DNA of 64,000 nt from Pigmentiphaga sp. H8 (GCF_003854895.1 NZ_CP033966.1:3596001-3660000), one strand, 5' to 3'. Positions 26,101 to 34,809 are shown, counted from the first letter of the stretch. The notes: generated by a model not told the origin, from the letters alone. Made by a program: numbers and translations.

Positions 26101-29100
26101 CGGTGTCCAGCACGAGATGCGAGCCAGCGTCCAGCGCAAGCTCGGCGCCCAGGGCATCGGCCAAGGTGGCGTTGTCTGCCAGCGGCGCGGCGGCGCCTGC
26201 CGGGGCCGCGACCGTGATGGCGCCACCTGCCTTGATCCGGTTCACCGAACCGGCTTGGCCGGTCAGCAGCGGCGTGTTGAGGTTCAGGTCGCCGCCGCTG
26301 TAGGTCCATGCCTTGGCCGTGTCGTCCCAGGCGCCCCGGGACTGGTACACCGCCAGCGCGCCCTTGTGGTTGGCCGTGATGCGTTCGGCCGCGTTGAGAT
26401 CCACGCTGGCAAAGCCCAACGCCAGGCGTTCGTGCGTGCCTACGGTATCGGGCTGGCTTCGGGGGCCGTAGCCGAACTCGATGACGTCCGCATCGATGAC
26501 CAGTTTTCCGCTGCCGGTGCCGGCGCCGCCGGCGATGACATTGCCCGCCGGCGTGGTCGCGCCGTTCCAGACCAGGGTGCCGGTTTCGATGCGGGCGACG
26601 TCGCCCGCGCCGCCGTGGCCGTAGATGGCTGGCGTGCCCAGCACCAGGCGCTCCAGGGCGGACTTGCCGGTGGTCGGGTCGATGGTGCTCAAGTCCACAC
26701 TGCCGTAGAAGTTGACCGAATCGCCTGCTGTCAGGACGAGGTTTTCCAGCGCCGGCGCGCCGGTGCTGGTATCGCCTCGCAGCAGACGGTCGAGCACGCC
26801 CTGGTTCAGCGTCAGGCCCGAGGGCAGGATGCCGGCGGCTCCCGCCTGTGCCAGGGCCTCGGCGCTGCCGACGTTGATGCCGCCCATGGCCAGCACCAGG
26901 TTGCGGGTGCCGTAGCGCACCGACTCGCCCAGCTCGAAGGACTTGTTGGTGGCGGCGGTGATCGTGCCTTCCGAGTACAGCACCGTTTCGCCGACGCAGC
27001 TCGCCCCTGCGGCGCAGGCGCCGACGTGCAGATAGCCCGCGCCGAGTACACCGGAAGCGTCATCGGCAGTAGGCGAGGTCACGTCCAGCCAGCCGTTGGT
27101 CACCGCCAAGACCCCGGTCTGGCCCGGCATCAGCACATAACCGTCGTTCGAGTCCCAGGGCGCCTTGCCCTGCCCCAAGGTATTGATGCCCGCGCCCTGC
27201 TCGATGGTCAGGCCTTCATTCTTGTTGTTGACCACCAGGAAGACCGATGCCGCTTCCAGCACGGCGCCCTGGCGCAGGATGAGCTCGCCGGTCGAACCGT
27301 TGCTCAGGCCGACCTGCCAGGAATTCTGGGTCGACGATCCGCTGTCGTTCTGCACCACGAACGTTGACACCGGCGAGCCGCCGATGCTGATGCCGGCGGC
27401 GCCCAAGCCGTTGAGCGTACTGGCATGGACCGACGTGCCGTCGAAGCCCTCGGTAGGCGCCGTGCCATCCGCAAGAATCTCGATGCGGCGGCCGTTCAGC
27501 ACCACCGTGCCGCCGCGCCCGCCTTCGGCGGGAGCGAAGTTGGCCGCGCCGGCGGCTATGTCGAGGCGGCTGCCTGGCGAAAGACTGAGCTGCCGCGCAT
27601 CGCGCTCCAGCTGCGGCCGCGGCGCGCCATCGCGCGCCGCCCAATCCAGGCCGAACTGCGCGTAGCTGGTCTCGTTGTATTGCGAATAGCTACGCAAGGT
27701 GTCGGCCGGCGTCAATACGGCCTGCGTGGTTTGCGCGTCGGCGATGCCGGTGTTGGCGATGCCCAGGCGCGCGGCCATAGCGTAGGATCCGTTGCGCATG
27801 GCGGTGCCGCTGCCGAAGGCGACCTGGCTCGAAGCCAGTCCGTTCAATTCCACGCGAAAGGCACCCGGCAGCAGCGCATAAGTGGACGGCAACAGGGTAT
27901 AGGTGCCCGCCGCCAGGCCCGGCACACCGTCGCCCACCGTGATCTGGCGGCCTATCATCGGATCGCCCGCCCCCTTCTCGGCCGCGATCGGCGCCACGGC
28001 GGACTGCGCGCCTGGGACGATGGCGTAGACCGGATTGGTGGACAGCCCCGGCAGCACGAAACCTTCGCCGGTCATCTGCACCAGCGGATGCAGGCGCGCA
28101 TCGGCGGAGCCGCCGCGCCCGGTCAGGAAGCCCGCCCCCTTCAGTTCGCCACCGCCGGACAGGTCGATCCGCGCGCCGTCCTGCACTTCGATGCTGTCCG
28201 CCGTCAGTTGCACATTGCCCAGGCCGCCGCCCAGCCCGGAGAACCAGGCTTGCACGCCATCATAGTTGTAGCTCAGGCCGTCGACCGTGCCGCCGTAGGG
28301 CATGACCAGTCCCGCGGCGCTGATGGACGTGACACTGCCCGGGCGCAGCACGATCCTGCCCGGTTCCTGGTGATTCCCCGCGGCAACGCCAAGGTCCAGC
28401 ATGCCCAGCGGCGCACGAACCACGCCGCCCTGGTCGATGTTGGCCGACCGCAGGCGCAAGGTACCGAAGGCCGAGTACGGCACCGGCGGCGCCGCGCCAT
28501 CGCCGCTGCGCTCGATGCGCAGGCTGCGCTCGGGATCGTAGGTGATCTGATAGGTTTCCCACTGGTCGAAAATCCCTTTGCGCCCCGCGATCACGTCGAC
28601 CACCGAGCCGGTGGCCGGATAGATCTGGCTAGCGGCCAGAAGCAGGTCGCCTTCGGTCGTCAGGGAAGTACGGTCGCCGACCGTATGCTTGAGGAATCGC
28701 AGATCGTCCTGGCTGCGCAGCTCCACCTGCTCGAAGCCGTGGCGCGCAACCAGCGCCTTGCCGCTCTGCACCGAGTAGCCGTAGGCCCCGAACCGCACTC
28801 CATTGATCACGTCCAGCACGCCAGCCTCCACACGCAGCCGCGTGTCGTCCCGCAACGCAACCATGCCGCCTTGGTAGGAACTGGGATCGTTCAGGAACGG
28901 TATGGTGTATTTGTCCTTGCCCAGGCGGGAAGTGCCCGCCAGGCGCACGTAAGGCGCAGCCAGGTTCACGCTGGCACCGACCGGCGCCCCCTCCGCCAGA
29001 ACGATCGCGCGCGATGCCAGGTGCAGGCTCTGACCCAGCGCAAGATCCACGCCATCGTCCAGGGAAAGCACGCCGTTGACCAGCATGGACAGGTTGCCGA

Positions 29101-32100
29101 AGCCACCCGTCTCGACGCGATCCGCGCCCAGACGGCCATGGCCGTAGACCAGTCCCGGATCGGCCTGGCCCGGACGCAGCCCGGCAGCCAGGCTCTCGGG
29201 CGCCTGCTCCTTCACCAATTGCAGTTCGCGATGCACCAGCACGCGATCGGTCGGATTGCCCGCATCCCGGTAGGCGGGCGCTTCCAGCGCCAGGGACAGC
29301 GTACCGCCGGCGGCGCCCGCGCCCCCCGCCGCGGCTTGCATATCGCCGTCGAGATACAGGCCGTTGAAACTGGCCAGATGAATCACGCCGCCGCCGGAAG
29401 CCAGCAGGGTCTCGCCCAGGCCCGGCAGGTCCAGCTTCGCCGCGGCGCCCGAGGCGTCCAGGCGCGCGCCGGGCCGGATGACGATGAAATTGTCGATGGC
29501 ATCGGCCTGGGTGGCGTAGGCCTGGTACTTGCCGCCGATTTCTATCCAGCCCCCGTCCAGCACCACGCCGTAACGGCGCCCCTGCGCATCCACCGCGGTC
29601 CGGGCAAGGCCCGCCACGTCGAGCACGGCCTTGCTTCCTATCCACACCGAACCGTCGTGGCCCTTCAGGTTACCGACATTCTCGGTGCCAAAACCCAGTC
29701 CATACACGCCGACGCGGCCGCCGGCGGCGCGCAGTTCGCCGTCGATATTGATCTGGCCGTTGCCCTTCAGGACGATGCTGCGCCCCGGATCCACTTCGAT
29801 GCGAGCGCCCTCGCCAATGGCCAGGGTAGGCCTCTCCCCCCCCTCGACCATGCTGCGCGCGTTGCCGGCGGCCAGCACGAGATCGGCACCACCACGCTGC
29901 GTCAGCCGCCCTTTGGCGGCATCCTCGGCGAACAGCGGTGCGAGCCGCCGCTCCAGCGCCTCTTGCGGATCAGCGCCGGTGGCCACCCCGCGCGCCGCGG
30001 AAAGATCCGCATGCAGGACCGGCATCGTCGCGCGCAGTTCGGCGCCTTCGGCCACGGCCAGGCCATTGCCCCCCGTCACCTCGTAGCGCGAAAAACCCTG
30101 CTGGAAGCGCGCGGCGTCCAGATGCAGCAAGGACTCGACCGCCACCGACTGCGGCAGGGACGAACCGGCGCGTATCAGCGTGCCGGCCGCATAGGTCAAC
30201 TCGCTGGCCGCGATGGTGCCGGCCTTGAACACGCCCGGCGTCGGCGCGATCGGGATGCCGTTCGGCAGGATGGCGGCATCCACGACGTAATTGATGGGAA
30301 AGCCCGCCGGATTCACGATCGAGGTAATGACCGTGCCCGCCGGCAGCGTCGGCGGCGTGCTCCAGCTATAGCCGTCGACCGTGAGGTACTGGCCGTTGGA
30401 AAGCGTCACGCTGTAGCTGACGTTCTGGTTGGCCGCCTTCGGCAGCGTCCAGGCCGCGCCCAGCGTGACCCAGCTTGCCGGATTGCCGGCAACGATCTGC
30501 GGTGCCCCGCCGATCGCCTCGCCCGGATTGGCGTGCGTGCGGACATAGTGATAATCCACCGGCAGCACCGCGCCTTCGGCGACGGTGAAGGCCTCGTCGG
30601 TAATCAGATCGACCAGCGAAATCTCGCCCGCCTTCAGGACCCCGTCGCTACCTGCGACCTGTCCGCCGACGATCACGGCATTGCCGGTTTGCAGGGTCAG
30701 CGTGCCGCCTCCCTTGACGCCGTGGCCGCGCAGCTCGCCTTCTAGCACGAGCCTGCCCTTGGCTCCTGCGGCCGCCGAGTAGGCGTCGGCAACCAGCGCG
30801 ATGTCGCCGCCCTTGCCGCCGCGCAGGCTGTCGTCGGCCATGAGCGCCGCGCCCGACGAAACGTCGAGCAGCGCGCCCGCGCCCACCCGCACGTCGCCGC
30901 TGCTGCGCACGTCGATGCGGCCGCCGTTGACGAACGGCAGGCCGCCGATGCCGGCGCCGTCCTGCAGCAGATTGCTCCACAAACCGCGTGCGTCCAGCGT
31001 CACGCCATCGCCGATGGAAACGCGCGCCACGTAACCCGCCGGCACGGCCGTCGTCAGCGGAAGCCGCTGCCAACCCGTGCTGGCACTGACGTACCGGTCG
31101 ACCATGTCGCCCAGGACAATGGCGCCACCGCGCGCCGTCAGGCCAGCATTCACATCGACCTGCGTCGCATGCAGGGCGATTTCTCCGCCCGGCGCGATCG
31201 CCACCGATGCGCCCACCTCGATGCCGCCCTTGGCGTAGACCCGCAGTCCGCCCAGTTCCAGCGCGTTGAGCCAGGCCGCCTCGAGCGCGATGTCGCCGCC
31301 CGTGCCGCCTATCTTGACCGAGTCGACCACCGCGCCCGGACTGTGGCGCAGGTCGCCGCTGCCGGCGTCGTAGACTGGCGTCCAGGTGCCGATGACCAGC
31401 TCGCCGTTGCGCGCGACGGCCGTCTGCGCCTGCCGGTAGCCGTCCAGGCCCGCCTCGCGCGCGCGTTGCTGCCGCTCGCCTTGATAAGTGCTGGTTTCGA
31501 CGTCGCCCTGTAGCGTCGCCGCAGCCGTCGCCACCACCAGTCGGCCGCCGTCGCGGCCCACCGTATAGCCATTCTCCAGACGCCTCAGCGGCGCGATGAT
31601 CGGGTTGTAGAAACTCTCTTTCGCCGTATCGCCCCAACGCGAGGCATCGGTCTCGAAACCCCGGTACAAGCCGGCATACAACAGGTCTCCGGGCGCCGTC
31701 GAGGCGTTGTACAGGCTGCCGTCCGAACCCTTGAGCCAGGTCTGGGCCACATAGCCGGTCTGCACGTCCAGCGCGCCGCCCGACAGATTGATCAGCGAAC
31801 CCTGGCGCGTCAGCAGATTGCCGCCACTGAATTGCACGGTGCCGCCCTGCGCCGACCATTCGCCTATGCCGTGGCCGGTGATGCCAAGATAGCCGCCCAC
31901 CTCCAGCAGGCCCCCCGCCGTGTACCAACGGTCCGTTTCGTAGCCATTGGTGCCGGCCGGCACCAGGACCAGGTCGCGGCGATCGAGCCAGATATCGCTG
32001 TTGCGCAGCTTGTCGCCGTCGCGGTTGACCGAGGCGTCGCGCTGCTCGAAGCCCTGCACGTTGACCAGGACATTGTTCGCCTCCATCGCGATGCGCACGC

Positions 32101-33673
32101 CGACGTAACCGGAGACGTCGATCGCGGCGCCGTCCTTGACCTCGCTGGTGCCCGCGGCATCGACGTAGACCTGGCCGCTGGTGGCCAGGGTCAGGCTATC
32201 GCCTTCGAAGCGTACGTCGCCGCTGCTGGCGACCTGCACCAGCGACTGGTCGCGCCGGTGGGCGATGCCGTCGCCCGCCTTGTCGCTATCCTGGACCAAT
32301 GTCTCGCGCTGCACGTCCAGCGCCGTCGAAGCGCTTGCATCGAGCACGATGGCGGTAACGCCACCCTCTTCCAGCCCGACCTGCGCGGTGTCGCCGCCGC
32401 TCGCCGTCAGGTGGATGGTGCCGCGCGTGTGCACCGAGGTCGTCGCCACCGCGACGCCCCCCTGGCGCACGTCGTGGCCGGCCAGCGTGATGTCGCCGGT
32501 GGATGCCTGGATCAGGCCGATGTTGCTCGCCAGGCCGCTGGCGCCACCGTCCAGGTGCTGCGTGCGAACCACGTTGCCGCGCGTGGTCGAGTTCTGGTTC
32601 GCATCGGTGCCCATGCCCTTTTTGATCACGAAGGCATCGCCGGCCGACAGCACCGTCTGGCCCCCATCGGTCGTGATCTGGCCCGCGTTGTGCACCTCGC
32701 CGCCCAGCAGCAGCACATAGCCGCCGCCCTCGGTCACCGTCTGCGGAACGTGCGTGGCGATCCGCGCGCCCTGCTCCACCACCACCTGCCCCGTCGCCGC
32801 CCCATGGCTGTTGCTGCTAGCCGTCGTTTCCAGGTCATTGGCGAAGCTCGGGATGTACCCGCTGCCCTGCGCCTCGCTGTACAGCCCCTTCTTGAACTGG
32901 CTGTCGGTCATCCCCGCCGCGGCCGCCGCCAGGTTGCGCACGTTCACCTGGCTCGACCCGCTGAACACGATCCCGTTGCGGTTCACGATCATCACCGTCC
33001 CGGGCGCTTCGATCCGGCCCTGGATCTGGCTCGGACGCGCCTGCGGATCGTTCACCCGGTTCAGCACCGACCAGTTCGCCTGCTGCTCGAACGCCACCGT
33101 CGTCTCCTTGCCGACGTTGAACGTCTCCCAGTTCAGGATCGCCTTGTCCGCCGTCTGCTCGATCGTCACCTTCGTCTGGCCGCCCGACGCCGTCTGCACC
33201 GGATCCTTCGCATTGAGCCAGCCCGCCGTCAGGCTGTTGGCATCGACCTTCAGGCCACCCTCGCCCAGGCCATCGGGCACCGACGAGCCGTTCGCCTGCG
33301 CCGCTTCCCGAGCCGCCTTCTGCAGCGCCTGCTGCGCCGCGATCGCCTGCGCCGCCAGGTTCAGGTTGTTGATCGAGGTTTGCAGCTTCTGCCGCGCCGC
33401 CGCCGATTGCTGCTCGGGCGCCGTCAGCGACGAAGCCGGCAAGCCGTTGGGCAGCCGCCCCGTGGCCGTCGCCGTGCCCTGCGCCGCACCCTTGGCCGCG
33501 AACCATGCCGGACTGAACGCATGTTGCGCATGCGCGGGGTCGGCGAACGCTCCGGTCAGCGCCAGCGCCGCGATCGCCGCCGCCATCGGCGTACGCCGCC
33601 ACGCGGCGCAACGCGCAGATCGGATTGAGAACGTCACACGGGACGAAGCGACAGGCTGGGCGGGCACGGACAT
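20126..33673 (-). CDS. Giant TpsA exoprotein, filamentous-haemagglutinin-like adhesin (4515 aa)
   Basis: The largest gene here. The long (~49-residue) signal peptide ends DPAHA|QH. A TPS/haemagglutination domain (~residues 140-380) carries NWETFNVGKETTVAF, PSQIQGRIEAPGTVMIVNRNGIVF and QVNVRNLAAAAAG, the motifs recognised by TpsB POTRA domains. Thousands of residues of Gly/Asp/Leu-rich beta-helix follow. The end (VPPGDIDLIAPLGTIDAGEAGIRVSGNVNLAALRVVNAENIQVQG) resembles the DUF3739 region of large haemagglutinin-like outer-membrane proteins. Distinctive parts are an LPAGT-rich stretch (~2998-3115), one cysteine pair (C~2220, C~2226) and three RGD triplets (2299, 3581, 3610). It is predicted to form a surface fibre or be released. 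It has its own upstream CGTCTA motif and a strong terminator. Confidence 0.94.
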   Translation of the reverse strand: MSVPAQPVASSRVTFSIRSARCAAWRRTPMAAAIAALALTGAFADPAHAQHAFSPAWFAAKGAAQGTATATGRLPNGLPASSLTAPEQQSAAARQKLQTSINNLNLAAQAIAAQQALQKAAREAAQANGSSVPDGLGEGGLKVDANSLTAGWLNAKDPVQTASGGQTKVTIEQTADKAILNWETFNVGKETTVAFEQQANWSVLNRVNDPQARPSQIQGRIEAPGTVMIVNRNGIVFSGSSQVNVRNLAAAAAGMTDSQFKKGLYSEAQGSGYIPSFANDLETTASSNSHGAATGQVVVEQGARIATHVPQTVTEGGGYVLLLGGEVHNAGQITTDGGQTVLSAGDAFVIKKGMGTDANQNSTTRGNVVRTQHLDGGASGLASNIGLIQASTGDITLAGHDVRQGGVAVATTSVHTRGTIHLTASGGDTAQVGLEEGGVTAIVLDASASTALDVQRETLVQDSDKAGDGIAHRRDQSLVQVASSGDVRFEGDSLTLATSGQVYVDAAGTSEVKDGAAIDVSGYVGVRIAMEANNVLVNVQGFEQRDASVNRDGDKLRNSDIWLDRRDLVLVPAGTNGYETDRWYTAGGLLEVGGYLGITGHGIGEWSAQGGTVQFSGGNLLTRQGSLINLSGGALDVQTGYVAQTWLKGSDGSLYNASTAPGDLLYAGLYRGFETDASRWGDTAKESFYNPIIAPLRRLENGYTVGRDGGRLVVATAAATLQGDVETSTYQGERQQRAREAGLDGYRQAQTAVARNGELVIGTWTPVYDAGSGDLRHSPGAVVDSVKIGGTGGDIALEAAWLNALELGGLRVYAKGGIEVGASVAIAPGGEIALHATQVDVNAGLTARGGAIVLGDMVDRYVSASTGWQRLPLTTAVPAGYVARVSIGDGVTLDARGLWSNLLQDGAGIGGLPFVNGGRIDVRSSGDVRVGAGALLDVSSGAALMADDSLRGGKGGDIALVADAYSAAAGAKGRLVLEGELRGHGVKGGGTLTLQTGNAVIVGGQVAGSDGVLKAGEISLVDLITDEAFTVAEGAVLPVDYHYVRTHANPGEAIGGAPQIVAGNPASWVTLGAAWTLPKAANQNVSYSVTLSNGQYLTVDGYSWSTPPTLPAGTVITSIVNPAGFPINYVVDAAILPNGIPIAPTPGVFKAGTIAASELTYAAGTLIRAGSSLPQSVAVESLLHLDAARFQQGFSRYEVTGGNGLAVAEGAELRATMPVLHADLSAARGVATGADPQEALERRLAPLFAEDAAKGRLTQRGGADLVLAAGNARSMVEGGERPTLAIGEGARIEVDPGRSIVLKGNGQINIDGELRAAGGRVGVYGLGFGTENVGNLKGHDGSVWIGSKAVLDVAGLARTAVDAQGRRYGVVLDGGWIEIGGKYQAYATQADAIDNFIVIRPGARLDASGAAAKLDLPGLGETLLASGGGVIHLASFNGLYLDGDMQAAAGGAGAAGGTLSLALEAPAYRDAGNPTDRVLVHRELQLVKEQAPESLAAGLRPGQADPGLVYGHGRLGADRVETGGFGNLSMLVNGVLSLDDGVDLALGQSLHLASRAIVLAEGAPVGASVNLAAPYVRLAGTSRLGKDKYTIPFLNDPSSYQGGMVALRDDTRLRVEAGVLDVINGVRFGAYGYSVQSGKALVARHGFEQVELRSQDDLRFLKHTVGDRTSLTTEGDLLLAASQIYPATGSVVDVIAGRKGIFDQWETYQITYDPERSLRIERSGDGAAPPVPYSAFGTLRLRSANIDQGGVVRAPLGMLDLGVAAGNHQEPGRIVLRPGSVTSISAAGLVMPYGGTVDGLSYNYDGVQAWFSGLGGGLGNVQLTADSIEVQDGARIDLSGGGELKGAGFLTGRGGSADARLHPLVQMTGEGFVLPGLSTNPVYAIVPGAQSAVAPIAAEKGAGDPMIGRQITVGDGVPGLAAGTYTLLPSTYALLPGAFRVELNGLASSQVAFGSGTAMRNGSYAMAARLGIANTGIADAQTTQAVLTPADTLRSYSQYNETSYAQFGLDWAARDGAPRPQLERDARQLSLSPGSRLDIAAGAANFAPAEGGRGGTVVLNGRRIEILADGTAPTEGFDGTSVHASTLNGLGAAGISIGGSPVSTFVVQNDSGSSTQNSWQVGLSNGSTGELILRQGAVLEAASVFLVVNNKNEGLTIEQGAGINTLGQGKAPWDSNDGYVLMPGQTGVLAVTNGWLDVTSPTADDASGVLGAGYLHVGACAAGASCVGETVLYSEGTITAATNKSFELGESVRYGTRNLVLAMGGINVGSAEALAQAGAAGILPSGLTLNQGVLDRLLRGDTSTGAPALENLVLTAGDSVNFYGSVDLSTIDPTTGKSALERLVLGTPAIYGHGGAGDVARIETGTLVWNGATTPAGNVIAGGAGTGSGKLVIDADVIEFGYGPRSQPDTVGTHERLALGFASVDLNAAERITANHKGALAVYQSRGAWDDTAKAWTYSGGDLNLNTPLLTGQAGSVNRIKAGGAITVAAPAGAAAPLADNATLADALGAELALDAGSHLVLDTAVLLPSGKLKLSAQDDVMLADGAQLDLAGRKIDFFDVDKYSWGGDVTLSSRQGSVVQQAGSTIDLAAKNNRAGKLTVLALEGTADLAGAVLGGSAGHYDAGGTRVPFAAGYIDVRAQRIADFAGLNERLTQGEVFGGRSFQLKQGDLVIGDELKAREINVSVDNGSLTVTGRVDASGEQAGSIRLAANRGVTLAGSAVLDASASVLRKDSYGQAIDAPNRAVIEIDSGSGRLVLADGVRMDLGVAGASANYGTVALNAPRLGGARGNDVDIDASGAIVITGAKSIAVNAFHTYDDAAAGTETTVDGRSYQTIDQAYLDGKHADSLAFIDNALANSALMNGKLAGLRAHAGAFRLRPGVEIVSNAAVNPDGNLHVDGDIDLSGHRYASVNPRTQRTSVHGSGEAGALVLRAQGDLTIFGSITDGFDTSKLGVTADDNGWVLPAGRMPFGGDLVIPHGGMATLDAGTQFAGGRTLNYDLPVSSLTLPAGTLLPAAMPLAQSLTLPAGTVLGAAVLDGQGNVVHAAGTVLQAPVTLDAGMQLAAGFRLPAQAQIGATTWPKGAVLPVAMKLARPLALAKGAIVPSETDVVLPGGVEMVDLRPKGADGTQGRTLALAPMLEAGSQSWDIRLVAGADTTAADARLTLPDSMARLRLSDTHFGMGHVLTPIPGTGTPATYGAATSPEAEAFFADLAAWYGIVLTPGQAITPSDVQNLKDNWIISESVTELNDWGYGEVVHVVDAGTPPDLEFVPKLARQQLFSALRTGTGDLDLVSGGDVEMTSLYGVYTAGTSSAPPGSGYNQARGRLTDGTVLRPEGAIFEALVDGGAESLYAAWYPEQGGNVLLRAGGDLKGDLVGNNENRSDVDAYTFYNTRQQIATAAVGNWLWRQGTGSVEAGTDAVPTAWWINFGTYVAGGATGQTDPYGTRLFGNAPFLVGFTGIGTLGGGNLVVEAGGDAGMIDARGLQATWNETRHTPRSQGLHLAVASTGRITPSGELVQTGGGDLSLRLGGTLNPNPELRVNEHDLNSTFVNLRGATMIDAGAIGGVKLGYGGRDQMDSRRGDVYAAGGSQATGGPILVLGDSAVRIETRGDLVLGGTADPGRTLLLNATPFTYQGADYAGNGWTWFSLWTPATAIDLFSAGGNLTPVTTWDERDINENVRGGGKGRNQSANGDGSFYPSVLRAAAANGSLYYGASASSARHFSTGIMRYAHGTVLAPSPVGAQFVNAIGKGELQLLAQESIHGAGYVFSTSTADPSGMASPFRPGFVGMLAQTGGGQYGTDPLLVHNASAEAALYNDWLGGQTLGRMNTAALFTFGGTTTVAGAAVGREPARYYAVQGDIVGLRVGQEVLLGYPAGSAGSRYEASGPVAIRAGRDIADSGTPLGQKDPTAGRLDSTASTRGNLIAHAYADEISVVEAGRDLRSSSFYILGPGLLDVSAGRHVYLGNKGEIKSLGPLGGVEASGGRSGGASISLSAGMGEGAYWDAFARRYLDPSNQADPGRPFADQPGKALIVYSGKLTLAQWLQSEFGYTGDEAGAQDFLAQQQAQLDEARAAALAQGRTASNRSLAREFQQQSQLHLVNWLSDRFGGANGLGLHFDPATTDARAFFDALPPEQRHAYLRNVYYAELRESGREYNDADGKRFGSYLRGREAIATLFPEQDAQGRALTYEGDLTMFSSALYYNADYVNNPVGQARPTPGTTYITKAQWEALGSPGYNVSFYDVLDAGIHTNFGGDISILAPGGRTLVGIDGGFNPGPGSGVMTQGEGDINIYALGSILMGQSRVFTTFGGNILGWSAAGDINAGRGSKTTVVYTPSRRTYDSVGNVTLSPQAPSTGAGIATLNPIPEVPPGDIDLIAPLGTIDAGEAGIRVSGNVNLAALRVVNAENIQVQGKAVGIPVVAAVNVAALSNASAAASQAATAAQDVMQRERAASRQALPSVFTVRVLGFGNETAPASQEPAAPRAVEPSAYRPEGLVKVVDASALTARERARLGL

Positions 33674-33738
33674 ATCGGGTCGGATCCTAGACAGATGAAT
33701 CAGCTCGGGCGCGCAAGCCGCGCACCCCTATGTCCGTA

Positions 33739-33781
33739 TAGACGCCACCCGAAAAAAAGATGGAACAGAAACCCGCATGAA
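33739..33781 (-). promoter_or_regulatory. Candidate tpsA promoter
   Basis: CGTCTATA on the minus strand (33737-33744) lies about 66 bases before the tpsA ATG, matching the -10-like CGTCTA found before tpsB and the protease operon. CATGAA (33776-33781) sits at nearly the same distance as in the tpsB element (37 versus 34 bases). A T7 tract lies between. It matches less well than the other two. Confidence 0.5.
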
Positions 33782-33787
33782 TTTTTA

Positions 33788-33799
33788 GTGACAGGTCAC
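33788..33799. promoter_or_regulatory. Palindrome spanning the fecR stop
   Basis: GTGAC-AG-GTCAC is a perfect 5+2+5 inverted repeat overlapping the fecR stop codon and lying upstream of the tpsA promoter region. It could be an operator for tpsA; this is speculative. Confidence 0.35.
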
Positions 33800-34752
33800 C
33801 CCAGCATCACGACGTTCGCCACGCGGCGGACGTGGGCGGCATAGAGCTGCTGGATGAGGGTGATGGCCTGATCGGTATCCTGGATGGTGAAGCGGCCGCT
33901 GATGCGCTGGCGGGCCAGTTCGTCGCTCATCAGGATCACGCGGCCACTGCGATAGCGGTTGATCTCGGCCACGGCATCCGTCAGCGGCGTATCGTGGAAG
34001 ACGATGTATCCCTGGCGCCAACCCGAGGGCACGGCGGGCTCGCCGCCCAGGGCGGCAAGCATCCGGCCGGCGCCGTACGAAGCCGACTCGCGGGCGTTCA
34101 GAGTCAGGACGCCGTGGGCATGGCGGACCTCGGCCCGGCCCTCGGTGCACAGCACCCGGGTTTCCTCGTTGGCCAGATGCCTGACCTCCACACATCCCGC
34201 CGCGAGCCGGATGCGGCCCGATCCGGCCTGGATCTCGAGCGGCGCCCGGCCATCGCTGCGGATCTCGGCCTCGCCGGCAATCAGCTCGACCCGCAGGGGA
34301 TCAGCTTCCCTTACCGTGATGCTGGTCTGAGTATTCAACAGCAGCTGGATGTGCGCGCTCAGGGCCACGCTAAGTTGTTCGCCCACGGCCGTGCGGTAAT
34401 CCGCCCCCATCTCGGACCACGAAGGCCACAGCCCCAGAGGCGGATTCACCATGCCCACCACGCCCGCGGCCGTGGCGACCGCGGCGCCGACGAACCATCG
34501 GCGGCCCGGCGAGACCGGCCGCGCGATCCGCGCCGCCGGGATCTGGCGCCGAACCGTCTGCAGGACTTCGCCCATGTCGCGCCATTCCGCGCTCGCCCGC
34601 CGCCACATCTGCGCATGCACGGCGCTCTGCGCGCACCAACGGCGCAGGGCCTCGGCGTCGGCGGTGGTCGGACGGCCGACCGCCAGCCGCCGCGCCCAGG
34701 CACGCGCCTGCTGCAACACGGCGTCGACGCCGTCCGCGCCGGGATCGTTCAT
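33796..34752 (-). CDS. FecR-family anti-sigma factor / sigma regulator
   Basis: 318 residues from ATG 34752, seven bases after AGGAGG; ATGs further upstream (34791, 34770) lack such a site. The N-terminal cytoplasmic domain (AVLQQARAWARRLAVGRPTTADAEALRRWCAQSAVHAQMWRRA) is the FecR sigma-binding DUF4880 type. A membrane helix at ~85-105 (WFVGAAVATAAGVVGMV) leads to the periplasmic FecR domain (RVELIAGEAEIRSDG). The C-terminal HDTPLTDAVAEINRYRSGRVILMSDELARQRISGRF is STN-like, as in many FecR proteins. It lies 57 bases after fecI and directly upstream of tpsA. Confidence 0.93.
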   Translation of the reverse strand: MNDPGADGVDAVLQQARAWARRLAVGRPTTADAEALRRWCAQSAVHAQMWRRASAEWRDMGEVLQTVRRQIPAARIARPVSPGRRWFVGAAVATAAGVVGMVNPPLGLWPSWSEMGADYRTAVGEQLSVALSAHIQLLLNTQTSITVREADPLRVELIAGEAEIRSDGRAPLEIQAGSGRIRLAAGCVEVRHLANEETRVLCTEGRAEVRHAHGVLTLNARESASYGAGRMLAALGGEPAVPSGWRQGYIVFHDTPLTDAVAEINRYRSGRVILMSDELARQRISGRFTIQDTDQAITLIQQLYAAHVRRVANVVMLG

Positions 34753-34809
34753 AGGGCCTCCTGCCGTCATGCCGTGGAGCCTGGTGTCCATGTTCGTTTT
34801 TCCTTCTTC

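Noticed and set aside
20200..33640. Very long open frames on the + strand opposite tpsA (up to ~1150 codons)
   Set aside because: They mirror a single strongly supported gene, have Arg/Gly/His/Ala-rich shadow composition, lack ribosome sites and known motifs, and are expected opposite high-GC coding sequence.
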